DNA of 64,000 nt from Rhizobium sp. 18055 (GCF_902706285.1 NZ_CACSKD010000007.1:1-64000); one strand, 5' to 3'. Shown: positions 28,411 through 37,008, counted from the first letter of the stretch. Program-made: numbers and translations. Notes: a model not told the origin generated them from the letters alone.

Positions 28411-28521
28411 ATGTGGTATTTCGCATGGATACTCGGCCTGCCCCTGGCAGCCGCCTTCGCCGTTCTCAACGCCATGTGGTATGAGTTGATCGACGATCAG
28501 GCCAAGCAGAAAAAGCCGTAA
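28411..28521 (+). CDS. cydX: CydX small subunit of cytochrome bd oxidase
   Basis: This 36-residue single-helix membrane protein begins MWYFAWILGLPLAAAFAVLN and continues AMWYE, the diagnostic CydX/YbgT pattern (MWYF-W-LG at the start and a conserved W-x-E near residue 25). CydX binds CydA and stabilises the heme centres. It follows cydB by twelve bases, with a good AAGGAG site before its ATG. It is easily missed because of its size, but motif and position leave little doubt. Confidence 0.93.
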   Translation: MWYFAWILGLPLAAAFAVLNAMWYELIDDQAKQKKP

Positions 28522-28548
28522 CGGCGCTGCCGCTACAGCTCAAACGAT

Positions 28549-28582
28549 GGGGATGCGCTCGATCCGGGCGCTTCCCCTTTTT
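28549..28582 (+). terminator. Terminator of the gbsR-cydDCABX operon
   Basis: Arms ggggatgcgc (28549-28558) and gcgcttcccc (28568-28577) pair with one mismatch and are followed by five T. It lies 28 bases after the cydX stop. Confidence 0.8.
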
Positions 28583-28605
28583 CGTGAGGTGACGGGAAGA
28601 CGGTC

Positions 28606-29094
28606 TCAGTAGCTGGCGGCAACGAAAATCCGGGCAAGCGCCTCGATCCCCGCCTGATCGTCGAGATCAAATCGCGCCGGGATCGGACTGTCGAGATCGA
28701 TCACCCCAAGGATCCTGCCATCGTGATGCAGCGGCACGACGAGCTCGGAGCGCGAGGCGGCGTCGCAGGCGATATGCCCGGGAAATTCGTGAACATCCTC
28801 GACCAGCACAGACACCCCCTTCTCGACCGCCGTTCCGCAAACGCCACGCCCGACGGCAATCCGCACGCAGGCGGTCCGCCCCTGAAATGGTCCAAGCACC
28901 AGTTCGTCCTTTGACCTCAGGAAATAGAAACCGGCCCAGTTCAAATCAGGCAGCATCTCGAACATCAGCGCCGAAGTGTTGGCGGCATTGGCAATCAAGT
29001 CACTCTCGCCGTGCAGTAACCCCGTCAGCTGCTGGCTCAGCTCCCGGTAGAATTCCACCTTGTCGGTCTGATCAATTTTCGCCGCTGTAAACAT
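28606..29094 (-). CDS. GAF-domain free methionine-(R)-sulfoxide reductase-like protein
   Basis: A 162-residue single GAF domain of the fRMsr (MsrC) type, which reduces free methionine-(R)-sulfoxide as an oxidative-stress repair reaction. Motifs seen are NWAGFYFL, the two cysteines of GRTACVRIAVGRGVCGTA (resolving and catalytic region), HIACDAASRSELVVPL with the third Cys, and LGVIDLDSP. ATG 29094 gives the family length; the 22-codon upstream extension is not conserved in type. It converges on the cyd operon, each with its own terminator region. The enzymatic assignment follows the Cys pattern; a pure ligand-binding role is less likely. Confidence 0.85.
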   Translation of the reverse strand: MFTAAKIDQTDKVEFYRELSQQLTGLLHGESDLIANAANTSALMFEMLPDLNWAGFYFLRSKDELVLGPFQGRTACVRIAVGRGVCGTAVEKGVSVLVEDVHEFPGHIACDAASRSELVVPLHHDGRILGVIDLDSPIPARFDLDDQAGIEALARIFVAASY

Positions 29095-29479
29095 CTCAAT
29101 CCACCCTCCGGCCATGCTCTTGAGGCCCGCAAGATGCTGATATAGCCACCCGAGGGACAATTGCCAATTCCTGAGCCTTGGCGCAACTCGCTATCGATCT
29201 GCCGAAATTCGCAGGGATTGCAGCACCCGATCTTGTCGGAAGGCGATCGGGCCATATCTCATTAAGACGTCGGCTCGATGATCCGGCGCGTGGCGACGGT
29301 CAGCGACACCTGATTTACAAGCGCTGGCGCGAAAGAAAGCAATGGTTGTGCACGGTATCCGGGAATATTCGCCGTCACGCATCGAAAGCGGATGGCCACG
29401 TCTCAGCAACGCGCGACCGCCGGCGGACACAGTGGCTGGCAAAAATAGAACCATCCATTTTCAGTTAGAGGTAAGTTCA

Positions 29480-29740
29480 ATGACACCGGAAGACAGACGG
29501 GCAGTTTACAGCCACCGCGAAATTGCAGCAATCATCAAGGGAATAACCTTGGACGACGGCACCGACGCGCCGATCACCGGCAAGTCGCTGGGCGAAGCGA
29601 TCCTGTTCGTCTCGGAGGAAGCCTCGACCAATGCGTCGAGCGCGCACATCGTCTATGGCGCCAACGAATCCCTCAGCTATACCGATTGCCTCAGCATCTA
29701 TCGCGACTACGGACCGGCGCTCCGTCGCGGCTCCAACTGA
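29480..29740 (+). CDS. Hypothetical protein (86 aa)
   Basis: A short soluble protein (MTPEDRRAVYSHREIAAIIK onward, with SLGEAILFVSEEA and SYTDCLSIYRDY). There is no signal peptide, membrane segment or family I recognise. ATG 29480 has AGAGG nine bases upstream, and codon use is typical of the genome, so it is probably expressed. A longer frame starting at 29342 has no site. It is flanked by about 385 and 227 bases without other genes. Confidence 0.6.
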   Translation: MTPEDRRAVYSHREIAAIIKGITLDDGTDAPITGKSLGEAILFVSEEASTNASSAHIVYGANESLSYTDCLSIYRDYGPALRRGSN

Positions 29741-29967
29741 ACATGACGTGCCGAGCCTGTTGGTGCCGACCGACGCGCCGCCATGCCGATTGACGGCTGA
29801 CAGGTGCCGATCGGTTTCGCCATCAGCATCCAAAAACACACATCCACGGCATAGGCGCTTCGTCGCACCTGTCGCGATTGTGCAGGGCAGCAATTTGGAC
29901 TATACGGCCGTCTGCCGGGACCATGATGCCGCGGCGGCCAAACTCTCCTCAAATTGAATCTGCTCCC

Positions 29968-30924
29968 ATGACATCTTCCTCTTCGCCGGCGCGTGGCGTC
30001 CTTATCGCGTTTGCCGCTTACGCGGTGTTTGCTTTCAGCGACGCATCGATCAAGATCCTGCACGGCAGCATACCGGCCTATGAGATCGCCTTCATCGGCT
30101 CGCTGTTCGGCACCGCCGCTCTTCCCTTCATCAAGGCCAAGGACGATTCATGGTGGGACGTCGTCCGCTCGACGAACCGTACGCTGTGGCTGCTGCGCTT
30201 CGTCTGCGGTGCCGTCGGCGCCATAGCCTCGATCATCGCCTTCACCCTGCTGCCGATGGCGGAAGCCTTCTGCCTGCTGTTCCTGCTCCCTTCCTTCGTC
30301 ACCATCCTCTCCGTCATCTTCCTCAAGGAAGACGTGCGCTGGCAGCGCTGGGCCGCGGTGTTCGTCGGTTTCGCCGGCGTCCTGGTCGTGCTGCGTCCCG
30401 GCTTCCGCGAACTTTCGGCCGGCCACCTTGCCGCTGCGATCGGCGGCCTGACGGCTGCGATCTCGATTGTGGTGCTCAGAAAAATGGGCCCGGCAGAAAA
30501 ACGCCTGTCGCTCTACGGTGCAGCGCTCATCGGCACCCTGATCGTCAGCGGCTGTCTCATGCTGAACCAAATGGTGCTGCCGACGCCACGCCAGTGGCTC
30601 TTCCTCGCAAGCTACGGCTTGCTGGGCGCGGCCGGCAACATCCTGCTGATGACCGCAGCGCGCATCGCGCCCGCCAACCTCGTCGCGCCGCCGCAATATA
30701 GCCAGATGCTCTGGGCGATCGCGTTTGGCTATCTGATCTTTGACGATACGATCGACCTGCCGATGGCCGGCGGCATTCTGCTGATCATCTGCTCCGGCCT
30801 GCTGACGCTCGCCCGCGAGCGCAAGCGCGGCACGCCTCTGCCGAGAGCCGTCGTCTCCACCGACAACCAGGCACCGCTTGCCACTTCGATCGAGCCCGGC
30901 GAAGCGAGTTCACCGAAGGCCTGA
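29968..30924 (+). CDS. EamA/DMT-family transporter
   Basis: A 318-residue inner-membrane protein with ten hydrophobic segments arranged as two EamA repeats (first from about residue 10, second from about 150; ALLPSFVTILSVIFLKEDV-type end of repeat one). This is the drug/metabolite transporter fold that exports metabolites or amino acids. ATG 29968 is chosen because it precedes the first helix directly; the 30-codon extension upstream is arginine- and serine-rich non-membrane sequence. Transcription ends in a bidirectional terminator shared with the convergent gene. Substrate unknown. Confidence 0.88.
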   Translation: MTSSSSPARGVLIAFAAYAVFAFSDASIKILHGSIPAYEIAFIGSLFGTAALPFIKAKDDSWWDVVRSTNRTLWLLRFVCGAVGAIASIIAFTLLPMAEAFCLLFLLPSFVTILSVIFLKEDVRWQRWAAVFVGFAGVLVVLRPGFRELSAGHLAAAIGGLTAAISIVVLRKMGPAEKRLSLYGAALIGTLIVSGCLMLNQMVLPTPRQWLFLASYGLLGAAGNILLMTAARIAPANLVAPPQYSQMLWAIAFGYLIFDDTIDLPMAGGILLIICSGLLTLARERKRGTPLPRAVVSTDNQAPLATSIEPGEASSPKA

Positions 30925-30966
30925 TCGACCGTCACCGCTCGAAGCTTGCCTGTGCCCAAAATGAAA

Positions 30967-31003
30967 CCACCCCTGCCCGCGTCTCGAACGCAGGCAGGGG
31001 TGG
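30967..31003. terminator. Bidirectional terminator
   Basis: Perfect 11-bp arms ccacccctgcc (30967-30977) and ggcaggggtgg (30993-31003) with a 15-base loop separate the convergent EamA gene and the Pro-rich secreted-protein gene. T-runs are weak (CTCTATTTC on plus, TTTCATTTTG on minus). Confidence 0.7.
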
Positions 31004-31034
31004 CTCTATTTCGGCAGATCAAAAATCCAGCTTG

Positions 31035-31421
31035 TCAGCGCAGAACCGGACAGCCACGAACGTTGCCGAAGCTGATCTCATCGGGACCACGACGCGTGAA
31101 GCCCTGCACGATCACCCGGCGCGGCGTGATATCGATGACGCGGGCGCGGCGGAAACCGTAGTCACGGGCGATATCTTCCGCCATGCGCGGATCGCAGCCC
31201 CGGCGGCCATAACCGGGCGGCGGTGGCCGACCGTAGGCAGGCGGGGGTGGTGGGCGGCCGTAACCGGGAGGCGGTGGTGGCCGACCATAGCCCGGAGGCG
31301 GTGGCGGACGGCCGTCATCTATATAGAAGTCCACCTGGGCAGAGGCCGGCGCTACGGCGCCGGCAAGCGTGCCGGCAGCGAGCACCACGGCAAACCCCGC
31401 CTTGGCTAGAAATTGCATCAT
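31035..31421 (-). CDS. Secreted protein with PPPPPGYGR repeats
   Basis: This 128-residue precursor has a signal peptide (MMQFLAKAGFAVVLAAGTLA, cleavage after ASAQ), four tandem copies of a nine-residue repeat of the type RPPPPPGYG (residues about 40-75), and a conserved C-terminal domain with two cysteines (RRGCDPRMAEDIARDYG and FGNVRGCPVL). The last part, with ITPRRVIVQG, matches the neighbouring gene at 31585-31890, which lacks the repeats. Probably periplasmic or surface-associated; function unknown. ATG 31421 has GGAG eight bases upstream. Confidence 0.8.
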   Translation of the reverse strand: MMQFLAKAGFAVVLAAGTLAGAVAPASAQVDFYIDDGRPPPPPGYGRPPPPPGYGRPPPPPAYGRPPPPGYGRRGCDPRMAEDIARDYGFRRARVIDITPRRVIVQGFTRRGPDEISFGNVRGCPVLR

Positions 31422-31584
31422 CGAAATCTCCATATCGCGCGGCGAGGGCCACGCCCCTTTTTCGATTCACTGAAACCGGGCGGAGACAGCCGCCCGAAAA
31501 CACGCATTTTTACGCGATTCGCACAAAGCAGGCTGAAAATGGCGCGGCCAAGGCAATACAATCCCTAGAGTTCGCCGGGATCGA

Positions 31585-31890
31585 TCAGCGACGGATCTGC
31601 GGGCATCCGCGCACGTTTGCAAAGTATATCCGCTCCCAACCGCCACGATAGCCACGGCCGGACACGACAACCCGACGCGGGGTGATGTCGGTCACGCGCA
31701 CATTGCGCAAACCTTCCCGTCGCGCCTTCTCGACAGCCCGAACAGGCGAGCATGCGCGTCCGTGATGATATTGGACATCAACGATCGAACCGCGCTCAGG
31801 TCCAGCGGCGGCAGCAACCGAGGCCGTTGCGGGAACGGAGGCGAGTGCGAGAAGGGCGGCGAAAGAAGCCTTAGCAATAAAACGGTTCAT
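31585..31890 (-). CDS. Small secreted protein, paralogue of the Pro-repeat protein
   Basis: A 101-residue precursor with a signal peptide (MNRFIAKASFAALLALASVP, then ATASVAAAAG) and a short two-Cys domain (GRACSPVRAVEKARREGL; NVRVTDITPRRVVVSGRGY; FANVRGCPQIR). The C-terminal domain matches the adjacent downstream gene closely (RV-DITPRRV-V-G and F-NVRGCP), so the two arose by tandem duplication, with a proline-rich insertion only in the other copy. The invariant cysteines probably form a disulfide in the periplasm. Function unknown. Confidence 0.78.
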   Translation of the reverse strand: MNRFIAKASFAALLALASVPATASVAAAAGPERGSIVDVQYHHGRACSPVRAVEKARREGLRNVRVTDITPRRVVVSGRGYRGGWERIYFANVRGCPQIRR

Positions 31891-31990
31891 GATCACTCTC
31901 GTATGGTTCCAGACAATCTCCCCTGCGGGATTAAGCGGACCATAAACGCTTGAAAATGAACAATGTTCGAACCGGCCATTCACTTTCCAT

Positions 31991-32413
31991 TCAGTTGCCG
32001 AGATGCAGCACGACCTCGCGCCGATGCGGACTTTCGCGATGCTCGAACAGGTAGATACCCTGCCAGGTGCCAAGCGCGAGCCGCCCGTTCATCACAGGAA
32101 TCCCGATCGAAACCTGCGTCAGCGCGGCCTTGATATGAGCCGGCATGTCGTCCGGCCCCTCCATCGTATGCACGATCCAGCGCATCGACGGGTCCGACGA
32201 TGGCGGCACCAGCCGGCGAAAGAAGCCGTTGAGGTCCGTCTGCACATCCGGGTCTGCATTCTCCTGGATGATGAGCGAGCAGGAGGTGTGCCGCACGAAA
32301 ACCGTCAACAGCCCTTCGCCAGCACCTGTGGCGCGAACGAAGGCCGCGACCTGATCGGTGAATTCATAGAGCCCCTGCCCGCGCGTCGACAGGCTGATCA
32401 TCTTCTGTGGCAT
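31991..32413 (-). CDS. YjbQ/UPF0047 family protein
   Basis: A 140-residue protein of the secondary thiamine-phosphate synthase/YjbQ family: FVRHTSCSLIIQENADPDVQ, DDMPAHIKAALTQVSIGIPV and GTWQGIYLFEHR are all diagnostic, with the His/Cys/Glu cluster of the presumed active site. Family members form trimers; some have weak thiamine phosphate synthase activity, but the physiological role is unclear. ATG 32413 (MPQKMISL) gives the usual length; an N-terminal extension in frame is not conserved. It stands alone on the minus strand. Confidence 0.9.
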   Translation of the reverse strand: MPQKMISLSTRGQGLYEFTDQVAAFVRATGAGEGLLTVFVRHTSCSLIIQENADPDVQTDLNGFFRRLVPPSSDPSMRWIVHTMEGPDDMPAHIKAALTQVSIGIPVMNGRLALGTWQGIYLFEHRESPHRREVVLHLGN

Positions 32414-32510
32414 GGCGGCACTCCCGAAAGGACAAGTCGCGCCAGAGGTCGCCCGCACCCATCGCGATGTCAATCCCGATCAGATCAGACCAATCCTATC
32501 CAGCCGCCTG

Positions 32511-32867
32511 TCAAAGGCGCAGCAGCGGAACGAAGCCGCCATAGATCATCCGCTTGCCATCGAAGATCGTTTTCCACTCATCGCCCTCAAGGAGCGGATC
32601 GGACATCACCTTGGCATTGATGTCGTCGCGCTGCTCGCGCGAATCATAGGTTATCCACGAGAACACCACCACCTCTTCATCGGTAGCCTGAACCGCGCGC
32701 GGAAACGACGTCACTTCGCCATAGGGCACGTCGTCGGCGACGCATTCGACATATTCCCTTGCCCCGTAGGACTTCCAGACCGCCCCGGCCTTGGCCGCGA
32801 ATGTCTTGTAGGCATCGATATTCTTCTTTGGCACGGCAACGATAAATCCATCGACATAAGACATCAT
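32511..32867 (-). CDS. DUF1428 (ferredoxin-like fold) protein
   Basis: A 118-residue protein starting MMSYVDGFIVAVPKKNIDAY, with EYVECVADDVPYGEVTSFPR and GKRMIYGGFVPLL, the signature ends of DUF1428. The family adopts a dimeric alpha-beta barrel-like fold of unknown activity. The start has GGGAGA five to eight bases upstream. The long upstream in-frame extension overlaps the LysR gene in another frame and is rejected. It follows the lysR-type gene on the same strand with 127 bases between. Confidence 0.87.
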   Translation of the reverse strand: MMSYVDGFIVAVPKKNIDAYKTFAAKAGAVWKSYGAREYVECVADDVPYGEVTSFPRAVQATDEEVVVFSWITYDSREQRDDINAKVMSDPLLEGDEWKTIFDGKRMIYGGFVPLLRL

Positions 32868-32994
32868 CTTCTCTCCCTTGACTTGCTGCATCGCTCCAGA
32901 GGACGAACGGACTGGTGCCGAACCGACACCTCCATGAAAATAGGCGCCATGCCGGAGGGACAAGACGGAGACCGAGGCGAATCGCCTCGCCCTT

Positions 32995-33978
32995 TCAGCT
33001 GACAAGTCTCGGCGCGTCGCCGGCGCTGCGTTCAGTCGGCGCCGAGACGTGGAACGTCCGGAACCGCTCGACCAGAAAATCGACCAGCGCGCGGACAGCA
33101 GTCGGCAGTCCGCGCGATGCAGTGAAGACAAGATAGATCGTCGCCTGGGACATCTGGTAGTCGGGCAATAGCCGGACCAACGTCCCGTGGCGAAGCCCTT
33201 CGGCGCAAACGATGTCGGGGAGAAGCCCGACCCCAACGCCGGCATGGATCGCTTCCAGAACAGCCGGAACGCTTCGGCAGCTCATGCGCGGTCGATGCTC
33301 GTGCCGGTGGGCCGCACCATCGGGCCCGGTGAATTCCCAGACATCCACATCCTTCCACTCGGTCATGCCACCCGTGAACGAAACAGTCGGTACCCCGGCA
33401 AGCGATTCGATTCCTTCGCCCGGCGGCAGCAGGTCCGCTACCTCCTTGTTCGCCACAAGAATGAGATCGACCTTGCTGAGCACCCGCATGGTGAGTTCAG
33501 CATCGGTTTCCTCTGTCAATTGGGCCCGGATGGCGAGATCGAGTCGGTCATTGATAATATCGACGCGCTGATCGGTGGCGAGAATCTGCAGCTGGATCTT
33601 GGGATGGAGCAAAAGGAACTCGGGAAAAATCACCCCCAGCGAACCTTCCAGCAATCCGGTCGGCACGCTCAGCCGAATCGTTCCCTGCGGCTCCCCATTG
33701 GCGTCGTTGACCGCCTTGGTGGCGCGTTCAACTTCGCGCAACATGTTCTCGCAGTAAACATATAGTGATTGACCGATCTCCGTGACCCGGAACCGATGAA
33801 CCGTTCTTTCGATCAACCGGACACCGAGGCGCTCTTCCAGCGTCGAGATATGCCGGCTGAGTTTGGACTTCGGCAATCCAAGCTCGCGCCCTGCTGCGGA
33901 GAAGCCGCCATAGCGTACAACCGCTGCAAAATAGGCAAAGTCGTTCATATCCGGGAAAATAGTTTCGGCCGCTGGCAT
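32995..33978 (-). CDS. LysR-family transcriptional regulator
   Basis: A 327-residue LysR regulator with an N-terminal winged helix-turn-helix (FAYFAAVVRYGGFSAAGREL, LPKSKLSRHISTLEERLG) and a C-terminal effector-binding domain (TIRLSVPTGLLEGSLG onward). AGGAG stands nine bases before ATG 33978. A perfect 16-bp palindrome 95 bases upstream (34073-34088) may be its operator. It precedes the DUF1428 gene on the same strand, and targets probably lie nearby. The effector cannot be inferred. Confidence 0.9.
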   Translation of the reverse strand: MPAAETIFPDMNDFAYFAAVVRYGGFSAAGRELGLPKSKLSRHISTLEERLGVRLIERTVHRFRVTEIGQSLYVYCENMLREVERATKAVNDANGEPQGTIRLSVPTGLLEGSLGVIFPEFLLLHPKIQLQILATDQRVDIINDRLDLAIRAQLTEETDAELTMRVLSKVDLILVANKEVADLLPPGEGIESLAGVPTVSFTGGMTEWKDVDVWEFTGPDGAAHRHEHRPRMSCRSVPAVLEAIHAGVGVGLLPDIVCAEGLRHGTLVRLLPDYQMSQATIYLVFTASRGLPTAVRALVDFLVERFRTFHVSAPTERSAGDAPRLVS

Positions 33979-34072
33979 TAGCCAAGTCTCCTAAAACAGG
34001 TCCTAAAACGTCTCCCGCCCTGTCGCTTACGCCCCCGTTGCGAATATGCCAACTCCCCCCTCCGAAACTTTC

Positions 34073-34088
34073 GTTCCAAATTTGGAAC
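34073..34088. promoter_or_regulatory. 16-bp perfect palindrome upstream of the LysR gene
   Basis: GTTCCAAATTTGGAAC is followed after a few bases by a further half-site GCGTTCCAA (34093-34101). Repeated TTCCAA half-sites upstream of a lysR gene suggest an autoregulatory binding region. Confidence 0.45.
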
Positions 34089-34262
34089 ATTGCGTTCCAA
34101 TGCACCCACTTCAATTTGCTGCGGCGCGGTATTATCTCGCGGCCATTGCCAGTGACGCGGGTTTTGCTGCGTCGAAAATTTGTTTTAGGCCATCGAATAC
34201 GGCCACTATAGACGCTCCGTCTCGCACGGGGCCGTCAACGTATTGTGATCTAAGTATTTGAT

Positions 34263-34284
34263 ATTGTGGCAAAAAGACCACAAT
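34263..34284. promoter_or_regulatory. Inverted repeat in the porin upstream region
   Basis: ATTGTGG (34263-34269) and CCACAAT (34278-34284) form a perfect 7-bp inverted repeat with an eight-base spacer, 183 bases before the porin start. It could be a regulator site or the base of an mRNA leader hairpin. Confidence 0.4.
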
Positions 34285-34467
34285 TCAAACCAAACGCGCC
34301 TCACAAATGACGATTTCAATGAACTTCGAATTGATAGATTTACTCAAGGATGAGAGACAACGTTCAGCGGTTCGCTGATCCGCGTGCCGAAAGGCTGTTA
34401 CCGGAACGGTTGCCAATCACATTCGTGTTTCTGGCGGCGGTCTCTTCTAAAAGGAAATGGATTTCAA

Positions 34468-35493
34468 ATGAACATTCGGATGGTTTTGTTGACGTCTGCT
34501 GCAGCTCTTGCTGCCGCCGCGTCTCCAGTTTTCGCTGCTGACGCAATCGTTGCAGCTGAACCTGAAGCAGTAGAATACGTTCGCGTCTGTGACGCGTACG
34601 GCACGGGCTATTTCTACATCCCGGGCACGGAAACCTGCCTCAAGGTCGGTGGTTACCTCCGCTTTGAAGTTTACGGCGGCCCGAACCAGAATGGCACGTC
34701 TGACTGGAACGCTCGTACACGCGCTCAGGTTTCGTTCACGTCCAAGAGCGACACCGAATACGGTCCTCTGACCGGCGTTATCGTTCTGCGTAACAACGGC
34801 GACGACGCATCGACGAGCAGCACCCTGGATTCGGCTTACATCGACATCGCCGGCATCCGCGCCGGTCTGTTCTACAGCTGGTGGGATGACGATTTGAGCG
34901 GCGAGCCGGACGTTCTGTCCAGCTTCCAGACCCTGCACAACTCCGTTCGTTACCAGTACGAAAACGGCGACTTCTACGCTGGTATTTCGGCTGACGAACT
35001 CGAAGACGGTTACGAAGGTGCTGGCGAAAGCGCAAACAACTTCGGCGTTGCAGCTGCTGTTGGCGGCAAGGTCGGCGGCTTCAGCTACCAGATCATCGGT
35101 GGCTATGACAACGATGCCGAAGACGGTGCTATTCGCGCCATGGTCTACGCCGACATCGGTCCTGGCACGCTCGGCCTGGCTGGCGTTTACGCAACTGGCG
35201 TGAACTCCTACTACGCTCAGTCGGAGTGGACCGTTGCTGCTGAATACGCTGTCAAGGTTACCGACAAGTGGACGGTTACCCCGATGGGTCAGTACTTCGG
35301 CAACTACATCGACCTGGACGGCGCCACCGTTCCGTCGTCGTTCCACGGCGCAGGCGATGCTTGGAAGGTTGGCGTAACTGTTGACTACCAGATCGTTGAC
35401 AACCTCTACGCCAAGGCAACTGTCGACTACACCGACGTTGACGACGGCGACGACGTGACCAAGGGCTTCTTCCGCCTGCAGCGCGCGTTCTAA
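34468..35493 (+). CDS. ropA: Outer-membrane porin of the RopA/Omp2b family
   Basis: A trimeric general-diffusion porin of alphaproteobacteria. The 341-residue precursor has a signal peptide (MNIRMVLLTSAAALAAAASP, cleavage after VFAA) and starts the mature part with DAIVAAEPEAVEYVRVCDAY. The family block GTGYFYIPGTETCLKVGGYL with its two cysteines follows, then alternating beta-strands end in a terminal Phe (FFRLQRAF), the BAM recognition signal. Codon use is strongly biased, as expected for a highly expressed gene. AAGGA precedes ATG 34468 by about ten bases; the leader is long and carries an inverted repeat. A terminator follows. Confidence 0.94.
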   Translation: MNIRMVLLTSAAALAAAASPVFAADAIVAAEPEAVEYVRVCDAYGTGYFYIPGTETCLKVGGYLRFEVYGGPNQNGTSDWNARTRAQVSFTSKSDTEYGPLTGVIVLRNNGDDASTSSTLDSAYIDIAGIRAGLFYSWWDDDLSGEPDVLSSFQTLHNSVRYQYENGDFYAGISADELEDGYEGAGESANNFGVAAAVGGKVGGFSYQIIGGYDNDAEDGAIRAMVYADIGPGTLGLAGVYATGVNSYYAQSEWTVAAEYAVKVTDKWTVTPMGQYFGNYIDLDGATVPSSFHGAGDAWKVGVTVDYQIVDNLYAKATVDYTDVDDGDDVTKGFFRLQRAF

Positions 35494-35507
35494 TCTGACA
35501 AACTGGC

Positions 35508-35527
35508 GCCCCGGCATTGCCCGGGGC
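35508..35527 (+). terminator. Terminator after ropA
   Basis: Stem gccccgg (35508-35514), six-base loop, stem ccggggc (35521-35527), followed by a weak T-rich tail (cctttataagtttt). It lies 15 bases after the porin stop. Confidence 0.7.
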
Positions 35528-35735
35528 ACCTTTATAAGTTTTGCGTTTTCTGATCCGATTGACCTCCGATCAGTTACGGGGATTGGTCCGGCTTCCCTGC
35601 CGGACCATCCTTGGCGCAGCGGAACCCCAGCCGCATGTCAGGCTTCCAGCCACTGGCCGCCCCATCCGCCGATTTTGCTACAAGTCTCCTTCCTGCGCTC
35701 TATAGTCGTCGTCGTCCGAGACAGACGAGCCCGAT

Positions 35736-36119
35736 ATGGAACTGCGCAGCGATCCCCACCCTTCCAATGAGCAACTGAACAGCCTGTGGCGAGCAGCCTG
35801 GGACCAGGCAGTCGAGCGGGACTTCATCGCGGTATTGTCGCGAAGCCTTGCGCATGTCGGCGCATATGATGAAGAGCGTCTTGTTGGCTTTGTGAACGTC
35901 GCATGGGACGGCGGCCAGCACGCATTCATTCTCGACACCTGCGTTCACCCGGCGTTTCGCCGCCGCGGTGTCGCAACCTCGCTCGTCAGGACAGCGGCCA
36001 ACGTTGCCAGAAGCCGGGGCGCGCAATGGCTGCATGTCGATTTCGAACCGCAACTTGCCGAATTCTATCGCAGATGTGGCTTCGAACCGACGAGTGCTGG
36101 CCTGATGCGTCTGGGCTAA
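35736..36119 (+). CDS. GNAT-family N-acetyltransferase
   Basis: A 127-residue acetyl-CoA-dependent acyltransferase with the GNAT core: AYDEERLVGFVNVAWDGG (beta2-beta3), FILDTCVHPAFRRRGVATSL (motif A with the R-R-x-G-x-A pyrophosphate loop) and LHVDFEPQLAEFYRRCGF (motif B). Substrate unknown; the short length fits members acting on small molecules. It follows the porin after a terminator and converges on the aminoglycoside phosphotransferase gene. Confidence 0.9.
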   Translation: MELRSDPHPSNEQLNSLWRAAWDQAVERDFIAVLSRSLAHVGAYDEERLVGFVNVAWDGGQHAFILDTCVHPAFRRRGVATSLVRTAANVARSRGAQWLHVDFEPQLAEFYRRCGFEPTSAGLMRLG

Positions 36120-36181
36120 AGCGGCAATTCCTCGATCGAATCGACGCGCGTTGAGGCAACCGGCTTGATTGAATCAATCGC

Positions 36182-36961
36182 TTAGAAGAACTCATCAAGA
36201 AGCTGATATCGTTTCATTTTGCGAGTATCCAGCAGGCCCGATCCGTAGTGATCGCAAAACGGCTGGACGAATACCGCGCCGAAATTCTTCTCGATGCTGC
36301 GGCAAGCAAGCGCGATATCCTGATAGCGATCGGCAACGCCGAGGCGCCCGCAATCGATGTAGCCGGAGAAGGCACCATCCAATGCAATGAAATTCGGCAG
36401 ACAGGCATCGCCATGCGTGACGACCAGATCCTCGTCGGTAACGGTCAGTTCGCCGAGCTCGCAAAAAAGGCCAGCGGCGCTTTGGCCGAGCCGTTCGACG
36501 TCGAAATCACCCTCATCGATCAAGCCGGCCCGCATGCGTCGCTCGGCAACGGCAAGCCGCTTCTGCCAGCCGTGATCGAACGGGCAGCAAGCGATATCGA
36601 CGGAATGCAGCCTGCGCAGCGCCAATGCCAACAACACCACGCGCTCAAACGGCGGCAGCGCCGTTTCGCACGCGAGGTCGCGACCGGGTAACGCGCTCGT
36701 CACCAGCCAGTCGTGTCCATCTTCGACGACATGGGCGACGACTGCAGGGCAAGGCAAACCCAGCGAGTACAGCCATCTCAAACGCGCTGCCTCATCGGAC
36801 AACTCGCTGAATGGACCATGCGCCTCACGCTTCAGATAAAGCGTCGGCGACCCCTCCAACTCAAGCCGAAACACCTCGGATGGTGACCGCCCAATATGAT
36901 TGCGGTCGCAGGCATAGCCGGAAAGCAAATGATCGAGTGAAACAGGGTAGAGCAAGGACAT
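36182..36961 (-). CDS. Aminoglycoside 3'-phosphotransferase-like protein (APH)
   Basis: A 259-residue kinase of the APH(3') family, which inactivates kanamycin-type aminoglycosides by ATP-dependent phosphorylation. The catalytic loop VVTHGDACLPNF has H183, D185 and N190; the metal-binding Asp is D203 in YIDCGRLGVADRYQDIA; K44 in LYLKREAHG is the ATP-contacting lysine. All residues needed for activity are present and the length is normal. Chromosomal homologues in rhizobia may confer low-level resistance or act on other substrates. It ends 62 bases from the convergent GNAT gene. Confidence 0.87.
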   Translation of the reverse strand: MSLLYPVSLDHLLSGYACDRNHIGRSPSEVFRLELEGSPTLYLKREAHGPFSELSDEAARLRWLYSLGLPCPAVVAHVVEDGHDWLVTSALPGRDLACETALPPFERVVLLALALRRLHSVDIACCPFDHGWQKRLAVAERRMRAGLIDEGDFDVERLGQSAAGLFCELGELTVTDEDLVVTHGDACLPNFIALDGAFSGYIDCGRLGVADRYQDIALACRSIEKNFGAVFVQPFCDHYGSGLLDTRKMKRYQLLDEFF

Positions 36962-37008
36962 CCCTCGGAGCCGGTGGCGCCCGCCCCAAGCCGATCGAGG
37001 TGCAGCGA

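Noticed and set aside
29178-29468. 96-codon plus-strand frame before the 86-residue hypothetical
   Set aside because: TTG start without site, Arg-rich composition, no recognisable domain.
35498-35735. Small ORF between ropA and the GNAT gene
   Set aside because: Apart from the terminator hairpin only very short frames without sites are present.
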